Assembly: GCA_964598425.1 (NCBI GenBank)
Contig: CAZRBV010000004.1
Span: 1-64,000 of the forward strand
DNA length: 64,000 bases
Direction: 5' to 3'
Source: UBA12567 sp964598425
Lineage (GTDB): Bacteria > Planctomycetota > Phycisphaerae > Phycisphaerales > SM1A02
Positions 8,922 through 17,971 of this stretch are shown piece after piece. A model generated the notes under the pieces. The model did no database searches. It was not told the origin of the DNA and saw only the letters and a program-made list of their open reading frames with translations. Every line of letters starts with the position of its first letter. The stretch's first letter is position 1. A program made the position numbers and the translations under genes.

Positions 8922-10121
8922 ATGAGTACACCAGAATCGCCATTCAACCAGGATGAGTATCACGACGGCCCCTGGATGTTGAACACCCCGGATCCAGTGA
9001 CCCTCGTGCTCGTCGGCGCATCGCCGTCGATGATGACTGGCCCGGAGGAACTTGCAAAGACGATGGCGGACGCTATCGGCGCAGACATCGATCTGCATAC
9101 ACCCGACACTCTCCCGCCTGACATTGAGTGGCTTGCAACAATCGGCGTCGACGGACTGCCCGCATCGCTCGTGTGCTGGCCCGAAGCAGACTGCACTGAA
9201 GGATTCGGTCTGCCCGATGAGATCGCGGAGAAACCCGGGCTCGTCGTTCAATCGCTGCTCCATCCGGCGGACCCCCTCACGTGCCTGACAAACCTGCTGC
9301 GCATTCTGGTTCTGATTGACTCGAAGGCGGTGGGCATTCTGGACATCAACACGGGGAGATGGCTGGAGCGGGACATGCTGGTTCGGGAGATGATGACGTC
9401 GGAAATCGAGCCTCGCGAAGATCTCTTATGGATCGTGACATCCGTCTCTGAGGATGACAACCACGTCCTGCAGACCAATGGTCTGATGAGATGCGGACGT
9501 CACGAACTTGGCGTCGAAACTTCAGAAGGTGATCTGGTTGAGACCGCGGCAGATCTTCTGGCATCTACAGCCGCGCTGTGCCTGGAAACCCCCCTCCCGG
9601 AAACCGGTTCTGTCATCGAAATCGGTCCGGGGCTTCACCTTCGAGTCTCTGGAACACCCGATGATCCTGAGGAAGTCGCCATGCTGGAAGACGCGGAACA
9701 CGGGGAATCCCCCGAGAGCGTTCTCCGCCGGCTCGCCGAAGACACTGCCGCGGTGTACCGAACCGAACGGTCGACTGCCAGACATCGAATGCTGGCCATC
9801 CAAACATGGGATCGGTTTCTGTCTGTGTTCGACGATCTGGCAAGCCGAGATGCTGAGTGCTACGTTGAAGTGCCATGGGAAGACACGTCTGGCGAAGAGG
9901 TCCGACGAGAACACGTGTGGATGGCGGTACACAGCCATCGAGACGGCGCGGTACTGGCCACGCCTGCCCATCAGGGCGATCTGGTCGCGGGAGTACCGCA
10001 AGAGCCCTCAACAGTGACCATTGACGAAGTCTGTTCGTGGCGTGTACTTCTCGACGGGGATGTCTGGGGACCGGAGCAGATTCACCTTCTGCTTGCGCAT
10101 CTCAAGTGTGAACCGACATGA
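8922..10121 (+). CDS. DUF2314-like (possibly DUF4026) protein
   Basis: A 399-residue soluble acidic protein of unknown function, starting three bases after the leuS stop. The last 100 residues (REHVWMAVHSHRDGAV..., then a gap and TIDEVCSWRVL) resemble the DUF2314 domain, which has a similar E-H-x-W-V pattern followed by a small beta barrel. The N-terminal part, with WMLNTPDPVTLVLVG, resembles DUF4026, often fused to it. Both assignments are from memory of the pattern and are tentative. No signal peptide or membrane segment is visible. It overlaps the next gene by ATGA, so the two are translationally coupled. Confidence 0.7.
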   Translation: MSTPESPFNQDEYHDGPWMLNTPDPVTLVLVGASPSMMTGPEELAKTMADAIGADIDLHTPDTLPPDIEWLATIGVDGLPASLVCWPEADCTEGFGLPDEIAEKPGLVVQSLLHPADPLTCLTNLLRILVLIDSKAVGILDINTGRWLERDMLVREMMTSEIEPREDLLWIVTSVSEDDNHVLQTNGLMRCGRHELGVETSEGDLVETAADLLASTAALCLETPLPETGSVIEIGPGLHLRVSGTPDDPEEVAMLEDAEHGESPESVLRRLAEDTAAVYRTERSTARHRMLAIQTWDRFLSVFDDLASRDAECYVEVPWEDTSGEEVRREHVWMAVHSHRDGAVLATPAHQGDLVAGVPQEPSTVTIDEVCSWRVLLDGDVWGPEQIHLLLAHLKCEPT

Positions 10122-10519
10122 CCAGCGAGGACCCAGACCAACTCGTCACGATCACCACGGCGACAAGCGAGTTCACCGCGCACATTCTGATTGCGATTCT
10201 GGATGACGCCGGCATCGAAGCAATGTCATTCGGGAGTACCGGCACGACGCTCGGAGTCACCGGACAGATCGCCAATCCCCGGTGGGGTGTTCCTGTTCAG
10301 GTTCGACGCCGCGACGCCGATGCAGCCAAAGCCGTGCTGCTTGCCAATCGCCGGGATTCGATCGACATTGACTGGGACATGGTCGATGTGGGTCAATCCG
10401 GACCACATACCTCATCAACTCCGCACCCTCCAATCGCAGCGCGAGTTGGGTGGTTCGTTGCTGTAGCTCTGGTGATGTTCGGTCTGATCCTCGGAATCAT
10501 CGTCATCTTCGGTGGGTGA
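10118..10519 (+). CDS. DUF2007 domain membrane protein
   Basis: A 133-residue protein. The N-terminal 70 residues fit the DUF2007 fold (putative signal-transducing protein): VTITTATSEFTAHILIAILDDAGIEA, then a strand pair and the VQVRRRDADAAKAVL helix. A Pro/His linker leads to one C-terminal membrane helix (VGWFVAVALVMFGLILGIIVIFGG), which anchors the domain on the cytosolic face. The ATG overlaps the stop of the upstream gene (ATGA). DUF2007 proteins are poorly understood; I assign no role. Confidence 0.8.
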   Translation: MTSEDPDQLVTITTATSEFTAHILIAILDDAGIEAMSFGSTGTTLGVTGQIANPRWGVPVQVRRRDADAAKAVLLANRRDSIDIDWDMVDVGQSGPHTSSTPHPPIAARVGWFVAVALVMFGLILGIIVIFGG

Positions 10520-10522
10520 AAC

Positions 10523-11587
10523 TCAAACCACATCTGCCCGGCGCGATCGCAGTATCTCCATCAACTGCGCACTGTTGGATTCGATCAGCCTCAAGCGATC
10601 GGCGATCCACGGCACGACTGCCTCTGGCGTCATCTTTCGAACTCGACCGCGCCGGCGTATGGCGATGATGCTTTCCGCCGCCAACGCTTCCACCATCAGA
10701 GATGGGACGCTCAGAATCTCTGCCTCTGTCAGCTGTGATCTGGATACCAACTGATATCCAGCCTGCATCGCCGAGAACAAGCCGAAGTCACACGCTACGG
10801 GCCACTGGGTTGCTGGTAGTCCCGCGCGGCGTTCCAGAGAAAACTGAAGAAGTCCGTTCGCAATATCGCCCACCCTGGGCTCGCCGCGGGTGGACTCAAA
10901 GTCGATAACAGCCATCACGCGATCGCCACCCATCAACAGATTGCCCGGATGCCAGTCTCCGTGAGCAACGACGAGCGGAAGGTCGGCCCAGAGGGGACGA
11001 ACATGCCGCCGCGCACGTCGCAGCGCTCCGCCAATTGACTCGTAATGCACCTTCATCGCCTGCGGAGCTGCTGCAGTGAGATCATTCAAAGCGCGAGCGA
11101 TGTCAGGGCGGTCGTGATAACCGAGGCGATCCGGGGCATCTCCAAGCATCGGCATGGCAAGATCGTGCAGCGCTGCCATTGCAGCACCACACGACTTAGC
11201 CTCGTGGGGCTCGTACGCATACCGGCTGCCGTCAACCCACCGCGACATCTCATAGTGATGTTCGCCAAGTGTTGCGGTCGTCTTGCGTCCGACCGAATAC
11301 ATGACTTCTGACACCGGAAAACCGCTACGTGACAGATGCTTGAGCAGGTCATGCTGAAAAACAAGGGCATCAGAACTCGATCGAGAGGGCGCGAGCCGCT
11401 TGAGCAGATAGGCCCCCGATGTCGTCTTGATCTTGGCCTTCGGCGCTCGCGAGGATCCTGCAAGAAAGGGTCTGACAGACTCAATGTTGCCAAGGTCGTA
11501 TTGGGACAGGACCGCGGAGATCTCTCGCGGTGCGAGCGCATCCCCGGTGCTCACAAAGCTGTCCGATACTCCCGGCTCGCTACTCAA
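10523..11587 (-). CDS. Aminoglycoside-phosphotransferase-fold kinase
   Basis: A 354-residue protein of the APH / choline kinase / homoserine kinase II fold, which phosphorylates small molecules. VVAHGDWHPGNLLM (near residues 208-221) is the Brenner catalytic loop with its Asp, and AVIDFEST provides the metal-binding DFG-equivalent. The substrate cannot be told from sequence, and a resistance role is not implied. The start at 11587 is TTG: no ATG lies near, and this codon overlaps the yicC stop region by 8 bases. That suggests coupling to yicC and makes this the last gene of the tpiA-secG-yicC run. A GTG 11 codons downstream is the alternative. Confidence 0.85.
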   Translation of the reverse strand: MSSEPGVSDSFVSTGDALAPREISAVLSQYDLGNIESVRPFLAGSSRAPKAKIKTTSGAYLLKRLAPSRSSSDALVFQHDLLKHLSRSGFPVSEVMYSVGRKTTATLGEHHYEMSRWVDGSRYAYEPHEAKSCGAAMAALHDLAMPMLGDAPDRLGYHDRPDIARALNDLTAAAPQAMKVHYESIGGALRRARRHVRPLWADLPLVVAHGDWHPGNLLMGGDRVMAVIDFESTRGEPRVGDIANGLLQFSLERRAGLPATQWPVACDFGLFSAMQAGYQLVSRSQLTEAEILSVPSLMVEALAAESIIAIRRRGRVRKMTPEAVVPWIADRLRLIESNSAQLMEILRSRRADVV

Positions 11588-12458
11588 GATTCTGGACCTG
11601 TTCCTTCAATCGATCAACCGCACCTTTGACCTCTACGATCGCCCGGCCAACCATCGTGTCCAGACACTTACTGCCAATCGTGTTGGCCTCACGGAGCATC
11701 TCCTGGGCGAGAAAGTCCAGAGTCCGGCCGACAAGATCAGTCTCGCCTGCAAGCAACTCCCGGAACTGGACAAGATGGGCCGACAACCGAGCAACTTCCT
11801 CACTGATGTCTGATCGTTCGGCAAAGACTGCCACTTCACGAAGCACGTCCTCCTGTCGAACTTCAGCGCCCACTTCAGAGAGGAGCGACTCCATCCGCTG
11901 CCGTAATCGCTGCTGGTAGTCCTCGACGACAGCCGGCGCACGCTCACGAATGAGTTCCAAGCGAGATTCAATTGCCGAAAGGTGGGTGTCGAGCTCAACA
12001 ACCATCGCGGCTCCCTCATGCTGCCGCATCCCCGTGAGTGCCTCACAGGCCTCCCGCACCAGCTTCAACACGGCTGATCTGGCCGAATCAGCGTGTCCGT
12101 CAGCTGCGGTTGGCGAGATGAGACCAGGCAGTGACAGGAGCGATACTGGATCGATCACAGCGCCGAGCTTGGCGGCGATCGGCGCGAGCTGTTCCAGATA
12201 CGCCTCCATTGCAGCGACGTTGATCGACGTCGCCGCTTGGGCAGATTCATCAAAGAATCTCACCGTGACAGTCACGGTACCGCGACGAATCATGCGACTG
12301 ACTTGCTGCTCGATATCCGTCTCAAGTCCGTGCAGCTCGTCGGGAATCCGGGCAACACACTTGAGGAACCGACCATTGACCGACCGCATTTCGACGGTGT
12401 AGCGACAGCCATCTTCGACGGAATGCGCCGCGCCGAATCCGGTCATCGATCGAGGCAT
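11580..12458 (-). CDS. yicC: YicC family stress-associated endoribonuclease
   Basis: A 292-residue member of the YicC/YloC family, whose E. coli member has been linked to endoribonuclease activity and small-RNA decay. The N-terminus MPRSMTGFGAA and the motif VEMRSVNGRFLK (residues 23-34) are diagnostic. So are the C-terminal EVARLSAHLVQFREL and the final block GRTLDFLAQEMLREANTIGSK. Length matches the family (about 290). The ATG at 12458 starts one base after the secG stop, so translation is probably coupled. The gene overlaps the downstream kinase gene by 8 bases. Confidence 0.94.
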   Translation of the reverse strand: MPRSMTGFGAAHSVEDGCRYTVEMRSVNGRFLKCVARIPDELHGLETDIEQQVSRMIRRGTVTVTVRFFDESAQAATSINVAAMEAYLEQLAPIAAKLGAVIDPVSLLSLPGLISPTAADGHADSARSAVLKLVREACEALTGMRQHEGAAMVVELDTHLSAIESRLELIRERAPAVVEDYQQRLRQRMESLLSEVGAEVRQEDVLREVAVFAERSDISEEVARLSAHLVQFRELLAGETDLVGRTLDFLAQEMLREANTIGSKCLDTMVGRAIVEVKGAVDRLKEQVQNLE

Positions 12459-12459
12459 A

Positions 12460-12918
12460 TCAGGATCCGTCGCCGCTTGGTGGTGCAGCCGCTCCGCTTC
12501 CGGCCGGGGCGGGTGCTGGCGTCGGCGCCGGCGCGGGTGCCGGGGCTTCAACACCGGCGTCGGTTGGATTCGCGTCTTCGGTTGTTGCAGGCGGATCATC
12601 GAAACCGGGCTCGCCAGCGGACATGGGGAGTACGACATCAGCCGCAGTTGGCGCAGCGGCTGGACCGCGATCGGGCGACCAGATATTGGCGTTGAGTACG
12701 AGTGCCAGTGTGAGGTAGACCGCGAAAGCGACAACAGTCATGACGGTGAGCGCATCACCGACGCGGCCACCAAAGACGCCTTCGGTACCGCCGCCGCCAG
12801 CACCGCCAAAGGCACCAGCAAGGCCGCCGCCAGCGGGGCGCTGCACAAGGATGATCAGAATCATCGCCACGGCAACGACGATGAAGATGATGGTCAGGGT
12901 GAGATACAGGGTGCTCAT
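12460..12918 (-). CDS. secG: Protein-export membrane protein SecG
   Basis: Small subunit of the SecYEG translocon in the inner membrane. It has two membrane helices (LTIIFIVVAVAMILIILVQ at residues 7-25 and VMTVVAFAVYLTLALVL near 59-75) with the conserved Gly-rich cytosolic loop GGLAGAFGGAGGGG between them. At 152 residues it is longer than usual because of a C-terminal tail of about 70 residues rich in Ala and Pro, with an Ala-Pro repeat. It starts 2 bases after the tpiA stop and ends one base before yicC. The tpiA-secG pairing is common in bacteria. Confidence 0.95.
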   Translation of the reverse strand: MSTLYLTLTIIFIVVAVAMILIILVQRPAGGGLAGAFGGAGGGGTEGVFGGRVGDALTVMTVVAFAVYLTLALVLNANIWSPDRGPAAAPTAADVVLPMSAGEPGFDDPPATTEDANPTDAGVEAPAPAPAPTPAPAPAGSGAAAPPSGDGS

Positions 12919-12920
12919 GG

Positions 12921-13691
12921 CTACTCCCGGCGGGCTGCAGCCCGCACAATGTCTAGAAAGGACTCAGCCTTCAACGAGGCGCCGCCTACCAGCGCTCCGT
13001 CTATGTCTTCGCAGGCCATCAGATCGGCCGCATTCGACGGCTTGACTGATCCGCCATACAGGATTCGAATCCTCGATGCGGACCGAGCATCATATCGTGC
13101 ATTGACTTCGGACCGGAGCGTCTGATGAACCTCCTGTGCCTCTTCAGGGCCAGCAGTCAAACCGGTCCCGATCGCCCATACCGGCTCATAGGCCAGGTCC
13201 ACGCGTTCCAGACTGTCCCGAGAGACCCCCTCAAGCGAGCCCGAGAGCTGGCCCAGCACGACCTCGGTGGTCGTTCCAGCCTCCCGCTGCTCGCGTGTTT
13301 CGCCTACGCACAGCACCACTCGCAGACCAGCCCCCAGCGCCGTTCTGACCTTGGCAGCGGCCACCAGATCGGTCTCCCCGAGCCCGTGACGGCGTTCAGA
13401 GTGCCCGACAAGGGCGACCCCGCATCCCGTATCCAGCAGCATCGGGGCCGAAACCTGGCCGGTGCACGCCCCTTCCAACTCATCGGAAACGTCCTGCCCC
13501 CCAATGAGAATCCCGCTTCCCACAGCGGCCCGGGCGACCTGGGCGAGATACGGAAACGGGGGAAACACCATGGCATCAACGCCCCCATCACATTCCGCCA
13601 TCCCAGCGGCCAACTCACTCATCAAGGCAACTGATCGCCTGGCGTCAAGGTGCATCTTCCAGTTGCCGCCCACCAGTGGCTGCCTCGTCAT
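12921..13691 (-). CDS. tpiA: Triosephosphate isomerase
   Basis: Glycolytic TIM-barrel enzyme that interconverts dihydroxyacetone phosphate and glyceraldehyde 3-phosphate. At 256 residues it has the family length. Catalytic residues are visible: Asn-Lys in GGNWKMH (residues 8-14), His in VGHSERRH, Glu in AYEPVWAIGTG, and the phosphate loop ILYGGSVKP. The ATG at 13691 is the only start consistent with the family N-terminus; an open frame extends 51 codons upstream without similarity. It is first in the tpiA-secG-yicC-kinase run and divergent from alaS (112-base gap). Confidence 0.97.
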   Translation of the reverse strand: MTRQPLVGGNWKMHLDARRSVALMSELAAGMAECDGGVDAMVFPPFPYLAQVARAAVGSGILIGGQDVSDELEGACTGQVSAPMLLDTGCGVALVGHSERRHGLGETDLVAAAKVRTALGAGLRVVLCVGETREQREAGTTTEVVLGQLSGSLEGVSRDSLERVDLAYEPVWAIGTGLTAGPEEAQEVHQTLRSEVNARYDARSASRIRILYGGSVKPSNAADLMACEDIDGALVGGASLKAESFLDIVRAAARRE

Positions 13692-13803
13692 CGTCTGCTC
13701 GCTCCCATGTCTATGAAACGTGCGGAGGATAGCCTCCCCGCCAGCGTGCCGGGTGGACCGGATACGTACACTGCACGGCTGCTTATCAAAGGCTGCAACC
13801 CGC

Positions 13804-16650
13804 ATGAATACCGCCAATTCCGACATACCGACGACCGCAGACATACGCCGATCGTTCCTTGAATTCTTCAGGGATCGAGCGGGCCACGAGATCGTCCCCA
13901 GCGGCCCGGTTGTTCCTCATGATGATCCGACCCTGCTCTTCGCCAACGCGGGCATGAATCAATTCAAAGATGTGTTTCTCGGAACGGGAACTCGGCCCTG
14001 GAGTCGCGCGACGAATTCTCAGAAGTGCATTCGCGCGGGTGGAAAGCACAACGACCTCGAAGATGTGGGCCGGGATACGTATCACCACACCTTCTTTGAG
14101 ATGCTCGGCAACTGGTCTTTTGGCGACTACTTCAAATCCGAAGCGATTTCGTGGGCATGGCAACTGCTCACCGAAGTGTGGCGGCTCCCCAAGGATCGAC
14201 TCTATGTGACGGTCTTCGGTGGGGACGAGCGTGATGGGCTCGGCGCAGACGTGGAAGCCGAGCAGCTCTGGCAGGAGTTGACCGACATTGATCCAACGCA
14301 TATCTCGCGTTGGGGCCGCAAGGACAACTTCTGGGAAATGGGGGCTAGTGGCCCCTGTGGTCCATGCAGTGAGATTCACTTCGACTCGACTCCGGACAAG
14401 ACCGGCGGCGATCTGGTCAATCTCGACCACAACGATGTCATTGAGATCTGGAATCTCGTCTTCATTCAGTACAACCGGCGTGACGACGGCTCACTCGTAG
14501 AACTTCCCTCCAAACACATTGACACCGGGATGGGATTCGAGCGCATTGCCCGCGTCCTTCAGGGTGTCTCAAGCAACTACGACACAGACTTGTGGACACC
14601 GATCTTTGAGGCAATTCAATCAAGGACATCTGCCGCCGCATACGGCGGCTCAGTCGACGATCCCGTCGATGTGGCCTATCGAGTCATTGCCGACCATATT
14701 CGGTGCCTCGCCATCGCGCTTGCAGATGGCGCAAGACCGGGGTCCGATGGTCGCGGATACGTGCTGAGGCGGATCCTCCGCCGAGCCGTACGCATGGCGC
14801 GCCAAACAATGAAAGCCGATGGCCCACTGCTTTGCGAACTTGTGCCTGTGGTCGCCGGGCTGCTTGGCGAAGCATTCCCCGAGCTCGCCTCGCAGCAAAG
14901 CGAGATCGCATCGATCATCAAAGGGGAAGAAGAGGCTTTCCTTGCTACGCTTGACCGCGGACTGAGGCTCTTTGCAGACGCCGCGGATTCAGCCCGCGCG
15001 AGCGGCGGAGAAATCTCTGGGGAGCAAGCCTTTCTGCTGCATGACACATATGGCTTCCCGATTGACCTCACAGAGCAGATGGCGGAAGAGCAAGGTCTGG
15101 CCATGGACCGCGCTTCGTACGAATCTGTCATGGAAGCAGCGCGTGAGAAATCGCGCCAGGGCGGCGCGGAGGGCGCCGACCCCGTCAGCACATTGCCTCC
15201 CGAAGTTCTCGCTGGACTCCAACAGATTGGCGGTCATGGCACAGATGACTCTCCAAAATATGAACGCTCGCTGTGCATCGGACACGTTCGCGGGATCTGG
15301 AATGGCAAAGATCTGGTGGAACACGTCGGGGAAGGTGAGCGCGTCGCTGTGCTGCTCGACCGCACCGCGTTCTATGCTGAGCAAGGCGGCCAGATCGGCG
15401 ACACCGGACGCCTGATCAGTGAAGCGGAGGGTGATGATCGAGGTGGCGCGTCATTCCGCGTCGAAGACACTACACGCACGGGGCCATGGGTCCTGCACAT
15501 TGGTCACATAACCGAGGGACGATTACACCTCGGCGCGGCTGTTGATGCTCGCGTCGATCGGAACCGCCACCTGTCCATTGAAGCAAACCATACCGCAACG
15601 CATCTGCTCAATCGGGCGCTGCGCGTGGTCTTCGGATCTGGCGCCGACCAGCGTGGCTCACTTGTCGCGTCAGATCGGCTTCGCTTCGACTACGCATCGA
15701 GCAGTGCGCCCGATATCAGTGACATTGCTCAGATTGAGAGTCTTGTTCGTGACGATGTCAAGCGGGATCTTGCAGTGCACGCGCAGGAGACACCGCTCGA
15801 AGAAGCCCTGCAAGTCAACGGCGTGCGAGCCATGTTCGGTGAGAAGTACCCGGATCCTGTCCGAGTCGTCTGTGTCGGTCCTGACATTCAAGAACTCGTT
15901 GATACACCGGACAATCCGAGCTGGTCCAACTTCTCAATCGAGTTCTGCGGCGGCACGCACCTTGCCAGCACCGCCCACATCGAGGAGTTCCTGATTCTTC
16001 AAGAACAAGGTCTTGCTGCCGGGATCCGCAGAATCACGGCAGCCACCGGGGCCGAAGCCTCTGACATTCGCGCCCGCGGCGAGCAGATCCTTGAGCGGGT
16101 CGCTTCCATGGCAACACGCGAGCCAGCCGAACTTCCAGACATAGTTGACGCTCTTGCTCGAGAACTCCCCGAGTTGGAGCTCGGGCTTGTTCATCGGCGC
16201 GAAGTCGAGGCGCAGCTGGCTACGCTTCGCCAAGCATCCAAGGCGGCGCGGAAGGCAGCCGCAGGTGCCGCCAAGAATGCGGCCGTGGAAGATGCGAAGG
16301 CGATCGCGGCGAATGGGGGAGAGAAGTTTGTCATCGGCGAAGTCGCAGCAACGGATCGTGACTCGCTGCTTGCAGGAATGGACACCGTTCGCGGTGCCGC
16401 CCCAGAGTCGGCCTGCCTGCTTGCGTGCCGGCCCGAAGACACCGGCAAAGTCATCATCGCGGCGCGAGTGCCCGAAGCTCTCATCTCGCAAGGACTGAAA
16501 GCGGGTGATTGGGTACGCGTCGCAGCGCAAGCGTGTGGTGGAGGAGGAGGGGGACGACCGGATGCTGCTCAAGCTGGGGGGAAAGAACCCGAGAAACTTC
16601 CGGAGGCACTCTGTGCCGCCCGAGCATTTGCCGAGGAGGCACTGACGTGA
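13804..16650 (+). CDS. alaS: Alanine-tRNA ligase
   Basis: Class II synthetase that charges tRNA-Ala, with its own editing domain. The 948-residue protein begins TADIRRSFLEFFRDRAGHEIVPS and contains LLFANAGMNQFKD and the KCIRAGGKHNDLEDVG motif 2 region. The editing site HTATHLL lies near residue 596, the zinc-site CGGTH near residue 715, and the C-Ala glycine run ends in DAAQAGG. The ATG at 13804 gives the standard N-terminus; codons upstream in the same frame are not conserved. The stop overlaps the GTG of the next gene (GTGA), opening a chain of coupled genes that runs to 20228. Confidence 0.97.
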   Translation: MNTANSDIPTTADIRRSFLEFFRDRAGHEIVPSGPVVPHDDPTLLFANAGMNQFKDVFLGTGTRPWSRATNSQKCIRAGGKHNDLEDVGRDTYHHTFFEMLGNWSFGDYFKSEAISWAWQLLTEVWRLPKDRLYVTVFGGDERDGLGADVEAEQLWQELTDIDPTHISRWGRKDNFWEMGASGPCGPCSEIHFDSTPDKTGGDLVNLDHNDVIEIWNLVFIQYNRRDDGSLVELPSKHIDTGMGFERIARVLQGVSSNYDTDLWTPIFEAIQSRTSAAAYGGSVDDPVDVAYRVIADHIRCLAIALADGARPGSDGRGYVLRRILRRAVRMARQTMKADGPLLCELVPVVAGLLGEAFPELASQQSEIASIIKGEEEAFLATLDRGLRLFADAADSARASGGEISGEQAFLLHDTYGFPIDLTEQMAEEQGLAMDRASYESVMEAAREKSRQGGAEGADPVSTLPPEVLAGLQQIGGHGTDDSPKYERSLCIGHVRGIWNGKDLVEHVGEGERVAVLLDRTAFYAEQGGQIGDTGRLISEAEGDDRGGASFRVEDTTRTGPWVLHIGHITEGRLHLGAAVDARVDRNRHLSIEANHTATHLLNRALRVVFGSGADQRGSLVASDRLRFDYASSSAPDISDIAQIESLVRDDVKRDLAVHAQETPLEEALQVNGVRAMFGEKYPDPVRVVCVGPDIQELVDTPDNPSWSNFSIEFCGGTHLASTAHIEEFLILQEQGLAAGIRRITAATGAEASDIRARGEQILERVASMATREPAELPDIVDALARELPELELGLVHRREVEAQLATLRQASKAARKAAAGAAKNAAVEDAKAIAANGGEKFVIGEVAATDRDSLLAGMDTVRGAAPESACLLACRPEDTGKVIIAARVPEALISQGLKAGDWVRVAAQACGGGGGGRPDAAQAGGKEPEKLPEALCAARAFAEEALT

Positions 16651-17030
16651 GCAAGGAAGAACAACCAGACACCACTTCAGGTGAAGAAGAGCCGACAGCG
16701 GCTGAGCCAGAGTCGCCTCGCCACCATGTGGCTGTCATTCAGACAGTGGAGCGGCAAGTTGGCGAACATGTGCTCTCCGCGCTGCGGGAGGCCGATGCTG
16801 TTGCAGCACTCACCACGCTCGTTCCCGGCGTACGGCACGATCGCGTCGTTTCAATACCACTGACAAGCGAACAGATCGAGGCTATTCGGGACATTCTGCA
16901 GGTCGTGGAATCGGAAGCCGCCGAAGCAGGCGACGACGACCAGGGACGCCGAGAAGGTTTTCTCGGGTTTCATACGGTGCTCCGCCTCGAAGATGAACAG
17001 GATGCGGCCGCGGAGGCTGCCGAGGGATGA
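16647..17030 (+). CDS. Small acidic protein, function unknown
   Basis: A 127-residue hypothetical protein. The start is GTG at 16647, supported by GAGGAGG 7 bases upstream and by the GTGA overlap with the alaS stop. No membrane segment or signal is visible. Both ends are rich in Glu, Asp, Ala and Pro. The central part (VAVIQTVERQVGEHVLSAL...LTSEQIEAIRDILQVVESE) is predicted mostly helical. It overlaps the next gene by ATGA. I recognise no family; the tight coupling suggests a real expressed gene. Confidence 0.7.
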   Translation: MSKEEQPDTTSGEEEPTAAEPESPRHHVAVIQTVERQVGEHVLSALREADAVAALTTLVPGVRHDRVVSIPLTSEQIEAIRDILQVVESEAAEAGDDDQGRREGFLGFHTVLRLEDEQDAAAEAAEG

Positions 17031-17971
17031 TCGACCGGCGCAGTGTGATTCAAGCCGGGATCGTCGCCGCCACGGCTCCGCTGCTCGGATTCGATACGCT
17101 TCCCAGCGAGGAGGAACAGCAACACATGAGCGATCACACGTGGCCCATATCTCTCGCGCAGTGGTCTCTGCATCGCACGCTCCGCGCAGGCGAACTCACA
17201 GCTGAAGCGTTTCCGGCGTTTACACGCGAGCAATTCGACATTACTGGCGTTGAGTATGTCAACAGTTTCTTCAAAGAGCGATCAACCGACGACGTCTGGT
17301 TGGCGGTCCTTCGCAAGCGGTGCGAAGAGTCCGGTGTCACCAGCCTGCTCATCATGGTCGACGGTGAAGGTGCGCTGGGCGACCCCTCCGAGAAAGGTCG
17401 GGCGGATGCTGTTGCCAACCACCAGCGATGGCTTGGCGCCGCTCAGGCTCTCGGATGCCACGGCATTCGGGTCAACGTGCCCTCTGAGGGCACGCCCCAG
17501 GAGCAGCTGGATCGCTGCGCACTGGGATTGACAGATCTCATGGTTCATGCTGACGCAGCCAAACTGAATGTCCTGATTGAGAACCACGGCGGCCTCTCGA
17601 GCAACGGCGCCTGGCTCGCGTCACTGATCCGCAAGGTTGATCACCCGCGTCTCGGCACGCTGCCCGACTTTGGTAACTTTGTTCTCAACTGGGACACTCG
17701 CGAAATGTATGACCGATACCTCGGTATCGATGAGCTGCTCCCATTTGCCAAGGCACTCAGTGCCAAGAGCCATGACTTTGACGAGCACGGCAATGAAACC
17801 AACACGGACTACGATCGGATGTTCGCAATGGTCCGAAAGCATGGATACCAAGGATGGGTTGGCGTCGAGTATGAGGGCGACTCCATTCCTGAGGTGGATG
17901 GAATCATGAAGACGCGGGACCTTCTCATTCGCCAGGGCTGCGCATTGAGTTCAGAAGGAAATAGTCCATGA
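17027..17971 (+). CDS. Tat-exported TIM-barrel sugar isomerase/epimerase-like protein
   Basis: A 314-residue protein of the xylose-isomerase-like TIM-barrel superfamily. The N-terminus MIDRRSVIQAGIVAATAPLLG has a twin-arginine motif and hydrophobic stretch, so export by Tat is likely. The barrel follows from about residue 40. Candidate metal ligands are LIENHGG (Glu-Asn-His), TLPDFGNF (Asp), the KSHDFDEHG segment and GVEYEGD (Glu), a pattern typical of sugar phosphate isomerase/epimerase relatives. Substrate is unknown. It overlaps both neighbours by ATGA and sits beside a dehydrogenase, which would suit a sugar or polyol oxidation step, but that is inference. Confidence 0.82.
   Translation: MIDRRSVIQAGIVAATAPLLGFDTLPSEEEQQHMSDHTWPISLAQWSLHRTLRAGELTAEAFPAFTREQFDITGVEYVNSFFKERSTDDVWLAVLRKRCEESGVTSLLIMVDGEGALGDPSEKGRADAVANHQRWLGAAQALGCHGIRVNVPSEGTPQEQLDRCALGLTDLMVHADAAKLNVLIENHGGLSSNGAWLASLIRKVDHPRLGTLPDFGNFVLNWDTREMYDRYLGIDELLPFAKALSAKSHDFDEHGNETNTDYDRMFAMVRKHGYQGWVGVEYEGDSIPEVDGIMKTRDLLIRQGCALSSEGNSP

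Noticed and set aside
10523..11587. Aminoglycoside resistance gene
   Set aside because: It has the fold and Brenner motif only; many housekeeping kinases share them, and it lies in a conserved housekeeping run.
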